From an uncultured Sutterella sp. (lineage in GTDB: Bacteria; Pseudomonadota; Gammaproteobacteria; Burkholderiales; Burkholderiaceae_F): a stretch of 64,000 nucleotides of DNA. The position numbers and the translations under genes are program-made. This document shows positions 53,231 through 62,627 of the stretch, piece after piece. Position 1 is the first letter of the stretch. The number at the start of each line of letters is the position of its first letter. The notes under the pieces were generated by a model. The model made no database searches. It saw nothing but the letters and a program-made list of their open reading frames with translations, and was not told the origin of the DNA. The stretch spans positions 20,217 to 84,216 of the forward strand of contig UQTE01000011.1 in NCBI GenBank assembly GCA_900543805.1. Direction: 5' to 3'.

Positions 53231-55069
53231 ATGTGCGGCATTGTGGCTGCGGCGAGTCGCCGCGACATCGTTCCCACGCTCGTGGAAGGGCTTCGCCGTT
53301 TGGAATACCGCGGCTACGACTCCTGCGGCGTGGCCGTTCTCCACGAAGGCGGTCTGCGGCGCGCCCGCAGCGTGGCCCGCGTGAAGGAACTCAGCGAACA
53401 GATCCGCAAGGAAGCGCTCACGGGCACCACGGGGATCGCGCACACGCGTTGGGCGACGCACGGCGCGCCCGCCGTCTGCAACGCGCATCCGCATTTTTCC
53501 GGAAACCGCATCGCGCTCGTTCACAACGGCATCATCGAGAATTACGAAGAACTGCGCGCGGAACTCCTCGAAAAGGGCTACGAATTTCAGAGTCAGACCG
53601 ATACTGAGGTCCTGACGCACTACATTCACGAGAAGGTGAAATCGGCTTCCTCGCTTCTCGACGGCGTGATGGCCGCCCTGCCGCAGCTGCGCGGCAGCTA
53701 CGCCATCGCCGTGATCGACGCCAAGGAACCCGGTCACGTCGTCGTGGCCCGTCAGGGTTCGCCCCTGGTGCTCGGGCTCGGAGAAGGGGAAAACTTCGCC
53801 GCCTCGGATGCCATGGCCGTCGCTGGCATCACGGACCGCTTCGTCTACCTCGAGGAGGGCGACGTGGGCGAAATCACGATCGACGACTGGAAGGTCTTCC
53901 GCCGTACGGAAGAGGGCGGCTACGCGCCCGCCGACCGTCCGGTCAAGGTCGTGCACGCCTATTCCGGCGCCGTGGAGCTCGGGCCCTATCGTCATTACAT
54001 GCAGAAGGAAATCTTCGAGCAGCCGCGCGCCATCGCCGACACGCTCGAGGGTGTGATGGGCGTGACGCCGCGTCTCTTCGGTGAAAAGGCCGAGGCGATC
54101 TTCCCCGAAGTCCGCCGGCTTTTGTTCCTGGCCTGCGGCACGTCCTACTATGCGGCGCTCACGGCCAAGTACTGGATCGAAGAGCTCGCGCAGCTTCCGT
54201 GCGACGTCGAAATCGCAAGCGAATACCGCTATCGTCCTTCGGTGCCCGATCCCGACACGCTCGTCGTCACGATTTCGCAGTCGGGCGAGACTGCGGACAC
54301 GCTGGCCGCCCTGCGTCACGCCCGCGACGAACTCGGCATGAAGAAGACCCTCACCATCTGCAACGTGGCCACCTCCATGATGGTCACCGAGTGCGAACTC
54401 GCCTACGTGACGCGCGCGGGCGTGGAAGTGGGCGTCGCTTCGACCAAGGCCTTCACGACGCAGTTGACGGCGCTCTATCTGCTCGCCCTCACGCTCGCCA
54501 AGGTGAACGGCCGTCTCGACGCCGAGACGGAGGATGCGGAACTGAAGCGTTTGCGCCACATTCCGACGGCGCTCGGCGCGGTGCTCGCCCTCGAACCGCA
54601 GGTGATGGCTTGGGCGGAACATTTCGCCTCCAAGCCCCACGCTCTCTTCCTCGGGCGCGGCATGCACTATCCGATCGCGCTTGAGGGCGCGCTCAAGCTC
54701 AAGGAAATCAGTTACATCCACGCGGAAGCCTATCCCGCGGGCGAACTCAAGCACGGGCCGCTCGCGCTCGTCGACAAGGAAATGCCCGTCGTGACGGTGG
54801 CGCCCAACGACGAACTGCTTGAAAAGCTCAAGAGCAACATGCAGGAAGTGCGTGCGCGCGGCGGGGAACTTTACGTCTTTGCCGACGGCGATTCGCAGAT
54901 CGAGGCCAAGGAGGGCGTGCACGTCATTCGTCTGCCCGAAAACTACGGCCGCCTCTCGCCGGTTCTTCACGTCGTGCCGCTGCAGCTTCTCGCCTATCAC
55001 ACGGCGCTGCAGCGCGGAACCGACGTCGACAAGCCCCGCAACCTCGCCAAGAGCGTGACGACGGAATAA
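53231..55069 (+). CDS. glmS: Glutamine--fructose-6-phosphate aminotransferase
   Basis: Forms glucosamine-6-phosphate from fructose-6-phosphate and glutamine, the entry step of amino-sugar synthesis. The 612-residue protein begins [12 protein letters not shown], with Cys2 as the glutaminase nucleophile. It continues with two SIS sugar-isomerase domains ([13 protein letters not shown] and [18 protein letters not shown]) and ends LAKSVTTE. The start lies 12 bases after glmU, so no glmS ribozyme fits upstream. Confidence 0.97.
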   Translation: MCGIVAAASRRDIVPTLVEGLRRLEYRGYDSCGVAVLHEGGLRRARSVARVKELSEQIRKEALTGTTGIAHTRWATHGAPAVCNAHPHFSGNRIALVHNGIIENYEELRAELLEKGYEFQSQTDTEVLTHYIHEKVKSASSLLDGVMAALPQLRGSYAIAVIDAKEPGHVVVARQGSPLVLGLGEGENFAASDAMAVAGITDRFVYLEEGDVGEITIDDWKVFRRTEEGGYAPADRPVKVVHAYSGAVELGPYRHYMQKEIFEQPRAIADTLEGVMGVTPRLFGEKAEAIFPEVRRLLFLACGTSYYAALTAKYWIEELAQLPCDVEIASEYRYRPSVPDPDTLVVTISQSGETADTLAALRHARDELGMKKTLTICNVATSMMVTECELAYVTRAGVEVGVASTKAFTTQLTALYLLALTLAKVNGRLDAETEDAELKRLRHIPTALGAVLALEPQVMAWAEHFASKPHALFLGRGMHYPIALEGALKLKEISYIHAEAYPAGELKHGPLALVDKEMPVVTVAPNDELLEKLKSNMQEVRARGGELYVFADGDSQIEAKEGVHVIRLPENYGRLSPVLHVVPLQLLAYHTALQRGTDVDKPRNLAKSVTTE

Positions 55070-55104
55070 GGAGGCCGTTCGGCGCGTTGCGCCCCATGCC
55101 TCAG

Positions 55105-55127
55105 GGGAGCCTTCGGGCTCCCTTTTT
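55105..55127 (+). terminator. Terminator after glmS
   Basis: GGGAGCC and GGCTCCC close on the stable TTCG tetraloop and are followed by TTTTT. Confidence 0.93.
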
Positions 55128-55137
55128 CATGGGCGTC

Positions 55138-55785
55138 TCAGGCGCCCGCCATGAAGGTTCGGATGCCCGAACCCACGAACTGCACGCCGATGCAGATGAG
55201 GATGAAGCCCATGAGCTTGCCGAGCACAAGCGTGCCCGAGGGGCCGAGTCGGCGCGTGAGAAGGTCGGAGTAGCGCATGACGGCCCAAGAGGCCGACGCC
55301 GTGACGATGATGGCCGCGGCCGTCCAGCCCAAGGCGACGGCGAGGTCCACGTAGTCCTTGAGTTCGGCGATTTCCGTGGAAAAGCCGATCACGACGGCGA
55401 TGGTCCCCGGACCCGCGATGCCGGGCATGGCGATCGGAAAGAAGGCGTAGTCGTCCTTGTCGCGCCGCACGATCGGGGCGTTGTTGGGGGTGTTGCCGCC
55501 GAAGAGCATCTGATAGCCGATCATCGCGACGACGAGCCCGCCCGCGATACGCATGGCGCCGTAGGAGATCCCGAAGAAGGCGAGGAGCATGTTCCCGCCG
55601 AGCAGGCTCACGAGCATGATGGCGGCGGAGTAAATGCCCGCCCAGAGGGCCTGCTGTCGGCGCCGTTCCTCGGACATCCCCTGCGTAAGACTCACAAAGA
55701 GCGGGAGCTTCGAGAGGGGATTCGTGATGACGATGAGGGAGACGAGCGCTCCGAGAAAATATTGGAGGTGAAGCGTTTCAACCAT
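55138..55785 (-). CDS. MarC-family integral membrane protein (copy 2)
   Basis: Six-helix inner membrane protein of 215 residues in the MarC/YhgN family. It shows LIVITNPLSKLPLFVSLTQ near the start, FGISYGAMRIAGGLVVAMIGYQMLF (split FGISYGAMRIAGG and LVVAMIGYQMLF), and FPIAMPGIAGPGTIAVVIG. It differs clearly from copy 1 at 35.3 kb, so the two are old paralogues rather than a recent duplication. It is convergent with glmS and divergent from the efflux operon. Confidence 0.87.
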   Translation of the reverse strand: MVETLHLQYFLGALVSLIVITNPLSKLPLFVSLTQGMSEERRRQQALWAGIYSAAIMLVSLLGGNMLLAFFGISYGAMRIAGGLVVAMIGYQMLFGGNTPNNAPIVRRDKDDYAFFPIAMPGIAGPGTIAVVIGFSTEIAELKDYVDLAVALGWTAAAIIVTASASWAVMRYSDLLTRRLGPSGTLVLGKLMGFILICIGVQFVGSGIRTFMAGA

Positions 55786-55883
55786 GACGAAGCATCGGGC
55801 TGAGTGGGGATGGGGAGAGCCTTGAAGGGCGAGTCATTCTAGTGGGAAAACGCCGAAAAGGATACAAGTTTTTTACCTAGAAC

Positions 55884-55914
55884 TTGCCAAAGGCGGGGAG
55901 AATTCGTGGATAAT
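55884..55914 (+). promoter_or_regulatory. Promoter candidate of the RND efflux operon
   Basis: TTGCCA (55884-55889) and GATAAT (55909-55914) are separated by 19 bases. The operator-like repeats begin one base after the -10 box. Confidence 0.45.
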
Positions 55915-55949
55915 ACTGAACACTCATTCAAAAACTGAACGTTCATTCA
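55915..55949. promoter_or_regulatory. Tandem operator-like repeats before the efflux operon
   Basis: ACTGAACACTCATTCA (55915-55930) and ACTGAACGTTCATTCA (55934-55949) are copies differing at two positions and spaced 19 bases start to start, about two helical turns. The second contains the perfect palindrome TGAACGTTCA. They cover the expected transcription start, so a bound repressor would block transcription. The TetR protein encoded at 61844 is the obvious candidate. Confidence 0.65.
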
Positions 55950-55994
55950 GTATTGAGATTTCGTAGACAAGAAAAACACAAGGAAAAGCCTCTT

Positions 55995-57185
55995 ATGTTC
56001 TCTAAGAAAAGCCAGTTGGCGTTGGCCCTGGTGTGCGTTTTGGGTACGGGCGCTCTCTTGACGGGCACTCAGGAACCCCAGGCGGCCGATGCGCCCGCCG
56101 CAGCAAAGGCGGCGGCTCCTGCCGTGGAAGTGACCGTCATCACCACCAAGGCTTCCGACGTGGCCATGGAAAGCACTCTTTCCGGCCGTACGAACGCTTA
56201 TCGCGTGGCGGAAGTGCGTCCCCAGGTGAGCGGCATTCTGATGAAGCGTCTTTTTGAAGAAGGCGCGGAAGTGAAGGAAGGTCAGCCCCTCTATCAGATT
56301 GACGATGCCACCTACAAGGCCGCGCTCGAAACGGCCAAGGCGCAGCTCGCGCAGGCGCAGGCCACGCTCGTTCAGGCCCGTGCCGACGCCAAGCGTTCGG
56401 CGGAACTTGTGAAGATCAAGGCGGTTTCCGAACAGAGCAACGACGCGGCGCAGGCCGCCAAGAAGACGGCCGAGGCCGCCGTGCTTTCGGGCAAGGCCGC
56501 CGTCCGTACGGCGCAGATCAATCTCGACTACACCAAGGTCCGCTCCCCGATTTCGGGCCGCATCTCCCGCTCCGAAGTGACCGAGGGCGCCCTGATGCAG
56601 GCCTATACGGGACTGATGACGACGGTGCATCAGCTCGATCCCATTTACGTCGACGTGACGCAGACCTCGGAAGATCTCATGCGCATTCGCCGTGAAATCG
56701 CCAACGGCACGCTCAAGACGAACCCCGACGGCAGCGCCCGCGTGCAGCTCGTCCTCTCCGACGGCACGACCTACGAGCACGAAGGGAAGCTCACCTTCAC
56801 GGACGCCTCGGTGAGCGAGTCCATGGGCACGGTCAATCTTCGTGCCGTCTTCCCGAATCCGGACCGCTTCCTCATGCCCGGCATGTACGTGCGCGCCAAG
56901 CTCTCCGAAGGGGTGCGTCCGAATTCGATTCTGGTCGACCAGCAGTGCGTCATGCGCGACCACCTCGGCCATGCCTACGTTTACGTCGTGACGAAGGACA
57001 ACAAGGTTGAGCAGCGCATGGTGGAGGCGCTCAGCACGATCGGGACGGCCTGGGTGATCGGAAGCGGTCTCTCCGAGGGAGAAAAGGTGATCTTTGAAGG
57101 CATGCAACGCGTGCGCGTCGGTGCGACCGTCTCGCCCAAGGAACTCGACCGCTCGAAGATGACGCCGACCCGCGCTCTCTTCTGA
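55995..57185 (+). CDS. acrA: RND efflux periplasmic adaptor (AcrA family)
   Basis: Membrane fusion protein linking an RND pump to an outer membrane channel. The 396-residue protein follows AcrA closely: SGRTNAYRVAEVRPQVSGILMKRLF (split SGRTNAYRVAEVR and PQVSGILMKRLF), an alpha-hairpin (about 95-165), YTKVRSPISGRI and QLDPIYVDVTQ. The position of the usual lipobox cysteine reads LLTGT, so the lipid anchor appears lost. Cleavage by signal peptidase I after PQA is likely. ATG at 55995 is chosen over 55953. Confidence 0.93.
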   Translation: MFSKKSQLALALVCVLGTGALLTGTQEPQAADAPAAAKAAAPAVEVTVITTKASDVAMESTLSGRTNAYRVAEVRPQVSGILMKRLFEEGAEVKEGQPLYQIDDATYKAALETAKAQLAQAQATLVQARADAKRSAELVKIKAVSEQSNDAAQAAKKTAEAAVLSGKAAVRTAQINLDYTKVRSPISGRISRSEVTEGALMQAYTGLMTTVHQLDPIYVDVTQTSEDLMRIRREIANGTLKTNPDGSARVQLVLSDGTTYEHEGKLTFTDASVSESMGTVNLRAVFPNPDRFLMPGMYVRAKLSEGVRPNSILVDQQCVMRDHLGHAYVYVVTKDNKVEQRMVEALSTIGTAWVIGSGLSEGEKVIFEGMQRVRVGATVSPKELDRSKMTPTRALF

Positions 57186-57204
57186 TTCCCGGGAGGCTTG
57201 AGAA

Positions 57205-60200
57205 ATGTTGTCCCGTTTTTTCATTGACCGACCGGTGTTCGCATGGGTGGTGGCCATCGTCATCATGCTTGCCGGGCTCCTGTCGATCTTCAATCTGCCC
57301 GTGAGTCAGTACCCGATGATCGCGCCGCCGCAGGTGGCCATCTCGGCGACCTATCCGGGGGCCTCGGCCGAAACGATTGAAAACACCGTGACGCAGGTGA
57401 TCGAACAGAACCTGACGGGTCTGGACGGTTACCTCTACATGTCGTCGACCTCCGACTCCTCGGGCCGCGTGAGTATCACCGTGACCTTCGAAGCCGGCAC
57501 GAACCCCGACATGGCGCAGGTGCAGGTCCAAAACAAGATTCAGACCGCCTTGTCGACGCTGCCGCAGGTCGTGCAGCAGCTCGGCGTGAAAATTGAAAAG
57601 ACCTCCGCCAACTTCCTGATGGTGGTGGGCTTCATCAGCACCGACGGCAAGCTCTCGGCGGGCGACCTCGGCGACTTCCTGGTGTCGAGCATGCAGGAAC
57701 CGCTCTCGCGCGTTCCCGGCGTCGGTGAAGCGCAGGTGTTCGGCGCTTCCTACGCCATGCGCATCTGGCTCAACCCGGAAAAGCTCGTCGAATACGCGCT
57801 CAATCCTTCCGACATTGAAGCGGCGATCAGCGCGCAGAACGCGCAGATTTCGACCGGCGGTCTCGCGCAGCAGCCGACCGACGGCAAGCAGCAGTACTCG
57901 GTGACGGTTTCCTCGGCGAGCCTTCTGCAGACGCCGGAAGAATTCCGCAACATCTTCCTCAAGGTGCAGGAGGACGGTTCGGAAGTTCGCTTGGGCGACG
58001 TCGCCCGCGTGGAGATCGGCCTGCAGAGCTACACCGCTCTCGGCACTTACGAAGGAAAGGCTTCCTCCGGCATGGCCATCAAGCTCGCGTCCGGCGCGAA
58101 CGCGCTGAGCACGGCCGAAGCCGTCATGAACCGCGTGGAGGAACTTCGTCCGACCTTCCCGGAAGGCGTGGACGTGGTCATTCCGTTCGATACGACGCCT
58201 TTTGTGCGGGCCGCTCTGCATGAAGTGGTGAAGACCCTCGTCGAAGCCATCGTGCTCGTCGTCATCGTGATGTTCCTCTTCCTGCAGAACTGGCGCGCCA
58301 CGCTCATTCCGACGATCGCCGTGCCGGTCGTTCTGCTCGGCACCTTCGCCGTGCTGGCGGCGGCGGGCTTCTCCATCAACATGCTGACGATGTTCGCCAT
58401 GGTGTTGGCCATCGGGCTATTGGTGGACGACGCCATCGTGGTGGTGGAAAACGTGGAGCGCGTGATGCGCGAGGACGGATCTTCACCGCGCGACGCGACG
58501 ATCAAGTCCATGGGACAGATTCAGGGCGCTTTGATCGGCATCGCCATGGTGCTTTCCGCCGTGTTCGTTCCGATGGCCTTCTTCGGCGGTTCCACGGGCG
58601 TGATCTATCGTCAGTTCTCGATCACGATCGTTTCGGCCATGGTGCTCTCCGTCGTGGTGGCTTTGACCCTCACGCCGATGCTCTGCTCGAAGATCCTGAA
58701 GCCGATCGACCATGAAGAGCACGCCGCCAAGAGCGGTTTCTTCGGGTGGTTCAACCGCGGTTTCCAGAGCTTCACCGACGCCGTGACGGGTTTTGTGGGC
58801 CATTCGCTCAATGCCAAGCTCATCATGGGGGCCGCCTACCTCGTCGTGGTCGGCGCCATGGCGCTCGGTTTCGTGAAGTTGCCCACGGGCTTCATGCCGA
58901 GTGAAGACCAGGGCGTTCTTCTCATGCAGACGCAGCTGCCCGACGGCGCGTCCATGGAACGAACCGACCGGTCGCTTCGCAACATCGAAGCGTTCCTGAA
59001 GGAATCGGAACAGGACAAGACCCTTTCCTCGGTCTTCACGGTGCGCGGCTTCTCGTTTGCGGGTACGGGCTCGAATATGGCCATGGGCTTTTTGAAGCTC
59101 AAGGACTGGGAAGAGCGTCCCAATGAAGATCAGTCCTACGAGGCGGTCATGGCGCGCGTGCAGCCGCCCCTGATGATGGATCCCCGATTCCAGGACAGTC
59201 AGACCTTCGTCTTCCCGCTTCCGGCCGTGCCGGAACTCGGCGTGGCCGACGGTTTCGACTTCTTCATCCAGGACGGCAGCGGTCAAGGACATGCCGCTCT
59301 CGTGAAGGTCATGAACGACTTCCTGCGGGAGGCCAACGCGGATCCCCGTCTGCGTCAGGTGCGCCACAACGACATGGCCGATACGGCCCAGATGCGCATC
59401 CGCTTTGACTATGCGAAGCTCTCCGCGCTCGGTCTCGACATTGCGACCGTCAATAACACGCTTTCCACCGCGATGGCGGGCAGTTACGTGAACGACTTCC
59501 TCGACCGCGGTCGAATCAAGGAAGTCTGGGTGCAGGGCGACATCGACACCCGCATGCAACCGAAAGACATTCTTCGCTGGCACGTGCGCAACAACAAGGG
59601 TGAAATGGTTCCGTTCTCGGCCTTCTCGACGATCAGCTGGGAATACGGCAGCCCGCGTCTGGAACGCTTCAACGGTCTCGCTGCCGTGAACATCCAGGGC
59701 AACCCCGCTCCGGGCTACGCTTCGGGTCAGGCCATGGAGGCCGTCCGCGAAATCGCCGCGCGCGTTCTGCCGGTCGGCTACGAAATTTCGTGGAACGGCG
59801 TTTCCTACCAGGAAGAACAGACCGGCAAGCAGGGTCCGACCCTCTACGCGATTTCGCTGCTCGTCGTCTTCCTGTGTCTCGCGGCTTTGTACGAAAGCTG
59901 GTCGGTGCCGATTTCGGTGCTGCTCGTCGTGCCCTGCGGCGTGGTCGGGGCCCTGGGGCTCACCTACGCGCTCGGCATGAACAACGACATTTACTTCCAA
60001 GTGGGTCTTCTGACGACGATCGGCCTGGTGAGCAAGAACGCCATTCTGATCGTGGAATTCGCCAAGGATTTGATGGAAAAGGGTGAGGATGCGCTGCACG
60101 CCGCAACGCACGCCGTGCGTCTGCGCCTGCGTCCGATTCTGATGACGTCGCTCGCCTTCGGTCTCGGCGTGCTGCCGCTCGTCTACGCCCACGGGGCCGG

Positions 60201-60342
60201 TTCCGGCGCCCAGAACGCCATCGGCGTCGGCGTCTTCGGCGGCATGGTCACGGGGACGATCCTCTGCGTCGCCTTCGTGCCGGTCTTCTACGTCGTGGTG
60301 GCCCGTCTCGGTCATCTCGAAGACAAGAAGAAAGCGCAATAA
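57205..60342 (+). CDS. acrB: RND multidrug efflux pump (AcrB/HAE1 family)
   Basis: Proton-driven inner membrane transporter that exports hydrophobic and amphiphilic compounds as a trimer. The 1045-residue protein begins MLSRFFIDRPVFAWVVAI and has twelve membrane helices and two large periplasmic loops. The proton-relay aspartates are Asp408 and Asp409 in LLVDDAIVVVENVER. The second half contains PVLLVVPCGVVGALGL-like VLLVVPCGVVGALGL. Substrates cannot be told from sequence. Confidence 0.95.
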   Translation: MLSRFFIDRPVFAWVVAIVIMLAGLLSIFNLPVSQYPMIAPPQVAISATYPGASAETIENTVTQVIEQNLTGLDGYLYMSSTSDSSGRVSITVTFEAGTNPDMAQVQVQNKIQTALSTLPQVVQQLGVKIEKTSANFLMVVGFISTDGKLSAGDLGDFLVSSMQEPLSRVPGVGEAQVFGASYAMRIWLNPEKLVEYALNPSDIEAAISAQNAQISTGGLAQQPTDGKQQYSVTVSSASLLQTPEEFRNIFLKVQEDGSEVRLGDVARVEIGLQSYTALGTYEGKASSGMAIKLASGANALSTAEAVMNRVEELRPTFPEGVDVVIPFDTTPFVRAALHEVVKTLVEAIVLVVIVMFLFLQNWRATLIPTIAVPVVLLGTFAVLAAAGFSINMLTMFAMVLAIGLLVDDAIVVVENVERVMREDGSSPRDATIKSMGQIQGALIGIAMVLSAVFVPMAFFGGSTGVIYRQFSITIVSAMVLSVVVALTLTPMLCSKILKPIDHEEHAAKSGFFGWFNRGFQSFTDAVTGFVGHSLNAKLIMGAAYLVVVGAMALGFVKLPTGFMPSEDQGVLLMQTQLPDGASMERTDRSLRNIEAFLKESEQDKTLSSVFTVRGFSFAGTGSNMAMGFLKLKDWEERPNEDQSYEAVMARVQPPLMMDPRFQDSQTFVFPLPAVPELGVADGFDFFIQDGSGQGHAALVKVMNDFLREANADPRLRQVRHNDMADTAQMRIRFDYAKLSALGLDIATVNNTLSTAMAGSYVNDFLDRGRIKEVWVQGDIDTRMQPKDILRWHVRNNKGEMVPFSAFSTISWEYGSPRLERFNGLAAVNIQGNPAPGYASGQAMEAVREIAARVLPVGYEISWNGVSYQEEQTGKQGPTLYAISLLVVFLCLAALYESWSVPISVLLVVPCGVVGALGLTYALGMNNDIYFQVGLLTTIGLVSKNAILIVEFAKDLMEKGEDALHAATHAVRLRLRPILMTSLAFGLGVLPLVYAHGAGSGAQNAIGVGVFGGMVTGTILCVAFVPVFYVVVARLGHLEDKKKAQ

Positions 60343-60402
60343 CATGATGCGAAGGACGGTCGGGTTGAGAGGCCCGGCCGCCCCGCAACAAGGAACAGAA
60401 CC

Positions 60403-61842
60403 ATGATCAAAAAAATTCTCCCCCTTGTCGGCGCTCTGATGCTCGCGGGCTGCGTGAACCTCGCGCCCGAGTACGAACGTCCCGAAGCGCCCGTGGCGCA
60501 GGCCTGGCCGACGGGTGAAGCTTACGAGGCCGCTCAACTCAAAGCCGAACAGCTTCCTTCCTGGAACGAATTCTTTGTGAACGAGTCGCTCAGGGAAGTG
60601 ATTCGTCTCGGTCTTGAAAACAACCGCAGTCTCCTCGCCGTTGCGCACACGGTCGAGCAGATGCGCGCGCAGTACCGCGTGCAGCGCTCCGAACTCTTCC
60701 CGACCGTAGCCGCCGCGGCGCAGAACGCCGTGACGAATACGTCGCGCATGACGCAGGCGCAGGGTCTTGACATCACGTCCCACAACTACACTGCGCAGCT
60801 TGCGATGGCGAGCTACGAAATCGACTTTTTCGGTCGAATCCGCAACCTGAACGAACAGGCGCTTCAGGCCTATCTCGCGAGTGAGGACGCGCACCGATCG
60901 GCGCGCAGCACGCTCATCGCGGAAATCGCGATGATGTGGCTGCAGCTCGGCGCCGACCGCATGCAGCTCGCTCTGCAGCAGGAAACGCTCAAGAGCCAGG
61001 AGGAATCCTTCCGACTCATCGAAGAGAGCTACAAAATCGGCTCCGTCAGCCGCCTCGACTACGAACAGGCCCGTTCGACGGTCGCCACGGCCCGCGCCTC
61101 GATCGCGAGCTACGTGCGCGCCGTCGCGCAGGACCGCAACGCGCTCGAACTCCTCGTCGGCACCAAGATCGACGACTCGCTCCTGCCCGAGAAGCTCGAC
61201 ATCGATGCGACGCTCGTTCCGACCCTGCCGCCGGGACTTCCCGGGGAGGTGCTCCTCAATCGTCCGGACATTCAGCAGGCCGAGCGTGAGCTGATCGCCG
61301 CGAACGCCGCGATCGGCGCCGCCCGCGCCGCCTTCTTCCCGAACGTGTCGATCACGGCGGGGGCGGGCTCCAACGTGCTCCATCTCTCCGACCTCTTTGA
61401 ATCGGGTTCGGGCATGTGGACCTTTACGCCGAGCGTGAACATTCCGATCTTCACGGGCGGTCTCAACCTCGCGAACCTCGAAGCGGCCGAGGCCGGGCAG
61501 AAGATCGCCGTGGCGAACTACGAAAGCGCCATTCAGAGCGCCTTCCGCGAAGTGGCCGACGCGCTCAGCACCGAGGGCACGATCGAAAACGAACTCAAGG
61601 CCCGCGAGGATCTCGCCGACGCTTCGACCCAGGCCTACGGGCTTGCCGACAGCCGCTACCGTCACGGCGCGGCGACCTACCTCGAAGTGCTCGACGCCCA
61701 GCGCTCCATGGTGAGCGCCCGCCAGGCGCTCATTTCCACGCAACTTTCCCGCGCGGCGAGCCGCGTGACCTTCTTCAAGGTTCTCGGCGGCGGAGCGGAA
61801 CTTCCGGCGACGGAAGAGACGACGAAGCAGGCGAACGGCTGA
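60403..61842 (+). CDS. oprM: RND outer membrane channel lipoprotein (OprM/NodT family)
   Basis: TolC-like trimeric channel that completes the efflux complex. The 479-residue lipoprotein has its lipobox at Cys17 (LMLAGC) and the two repeated OEP domains. Family signatures include ASYEIDFFGRIRN in the first repeat and RPDIQQAERELIAANAAIGAARAAFFP in the second (split RPDIQQAERELIAAN and AAIGAARAAFFP). It starts 60 bases after acrB and is followed by the TetR gene one base after its stop. Confidence 0.94.
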   Translation: MIKKILPLVGALMLAGCVNLAPEYERPEAPVAQAWPTGEAYEAAQLKAEQLPSWNEFFVNESLREVIRLGLENNRSLLAVAHTVEQMRAQYRVQRSELFPTVAAAAQNAVTNTSRMTQAQGLDITSHNYTAQLAMASYEIDFFGRIRNLNEQALQAYLASEDAHRSARSTLIAEIAMMWLQLGADRMQLALQQETLKSQEESFRLIEESYKIGSVSRLDYEQARSTVATARASIASYVRAVAQDRNALELLVGTKIDDSLLPEKLDIDATLVPTLPPGLPGEVLLNRPDIQQAERELIAANAAIGAARAAFFPNVSITAGAGSNVLHLSDLFESGSGMWTFTPSVNIPIFTGGLNLANLEAAEAGQKIAVANYESAIQSAFREVADALSTEGTIENELKAREDLADASTQAYGLADSRYRHGAATYLEVLDAQRSMVSARQALISTQLSRAASRVTFFKVLGGGAELPATEETTKQANG

Positions 61843-61843
61843 A

Positions 61844-62476
61844 ATGAGGTACGACAGAAACAAATCGGACGAGTTGACGAAACGCCGCCGCCTTCAGATC
61901 ATCGAGGCGGCGGAGCGGTCGTTTCGAAAGCGCGGCTTTCACGCCACGACCCTGCGTGAAATCGCCGCCGAGTTCGGCATGAGCGTCGGGCACATCTACA
62001 ACTATTTCTCCGGAAAAGATGCGATTCTCGAGGCGCTCATTCATCAAAAGATCGACGATTTTTTTTCGATTCTGACGCGTCCCCATCCCGGCGCGAACAC
62101 GTTGCGCGACCGCCTAGGGCGAATCGTGGACATGTACATCGATCCCGAGGTGGCGCCCATCGTGCTCGCGGTCAACAGCGAGGCGCTCATCAACGAGAGC
62201 GTGCTTCGGATTCTGAAGGCGTCGCGCCAGAGAATGGCCGAGTACATCGTGGATCTCGTCCGCAAGGACGGAGAGAAGGTGGGCGAGTGGACGGCGGAAC
62301 GCACCGCGGTCATCCGCCACCGCGTCATCGCCACGCTCGCCATGCTCGAGGGGCTGCACATTGCGGTGTTCTTTGACGACGTGGACGGTGCGGTGCTTCG
62401 GGAGGTCGTGATCGATCGACTGATCTCTCTTCGGGACATCGAAAAGGAACTCGATTCGAAGCGGTTTGCCGCCTGA
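61844..62476 (+). CDS. TetR/AcrR-family repressor of the efflux operon
   Basis: Transcriptional regulator of 210 residues. The N-terminal helix-turn-helix (about 16-60) reads RRRLQIIEAAERSFRKRGFHATTLREIAAE (split RRRLQIIEAAERSF and GFHATTLREIAAE) followed by FGMSVGHIYNYFSGKDAIL. The ligand-binding domain follows. It is the last gene of the efflux operon, one base after oprM, not divergent from the pump genes as is more usual. It probably binds the tandem repeats at 55915. Its own expression would then be self-limiting. Confidence 0.88.
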   Translation: MRYDRNKSDELTKRRRLQIIEAAERSFRKRGFHATTLREIAAEFGMSVGHIYNYFSGKDAILEALIHQKIDDFFSILTRPHPGANTLRDRLGRIVDMYIDPEVAPIVLAVNSEALINESVLRILKASRQRMAEYIVDLVRKDGEKVGEWTAERTAVIRHRVIATLAMLEGLHIAVFFDDVDGAVLREVVIDRLISLRDIEKELDSKRFAA

Positions 62477-62500
62477 TCGACCGGCTTCAGGCCGCTGCAG

Positions 62501-62530
62501 GGAGGAGTCCAATGACTCCTCCTTTTTTTT
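62501..62530 (+). terminator. Terminator of the efflux operon
   Basis: GGAGGAGT pairs with ACTCCTCC around a six-base loop and is followed by eight T. Confidence 0.93.
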
Positions 62531-62627
62531 ATTGTCTTTTCCCTTGAAAGGCGGGAGAAGTGGTATCTTTTGAGGGTTTTTGAAGAGGCGTCCGCCACAA
62601 CAACATACAACACGGAGAACAACCCTC

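Noticed and set aside
58483..61863. 1126-codon minus-strand frame under acrB and oprM
   Set aside because: Mirror frame of strongly conserved genes, with composition typical of antisense translation and no recognisable motif.
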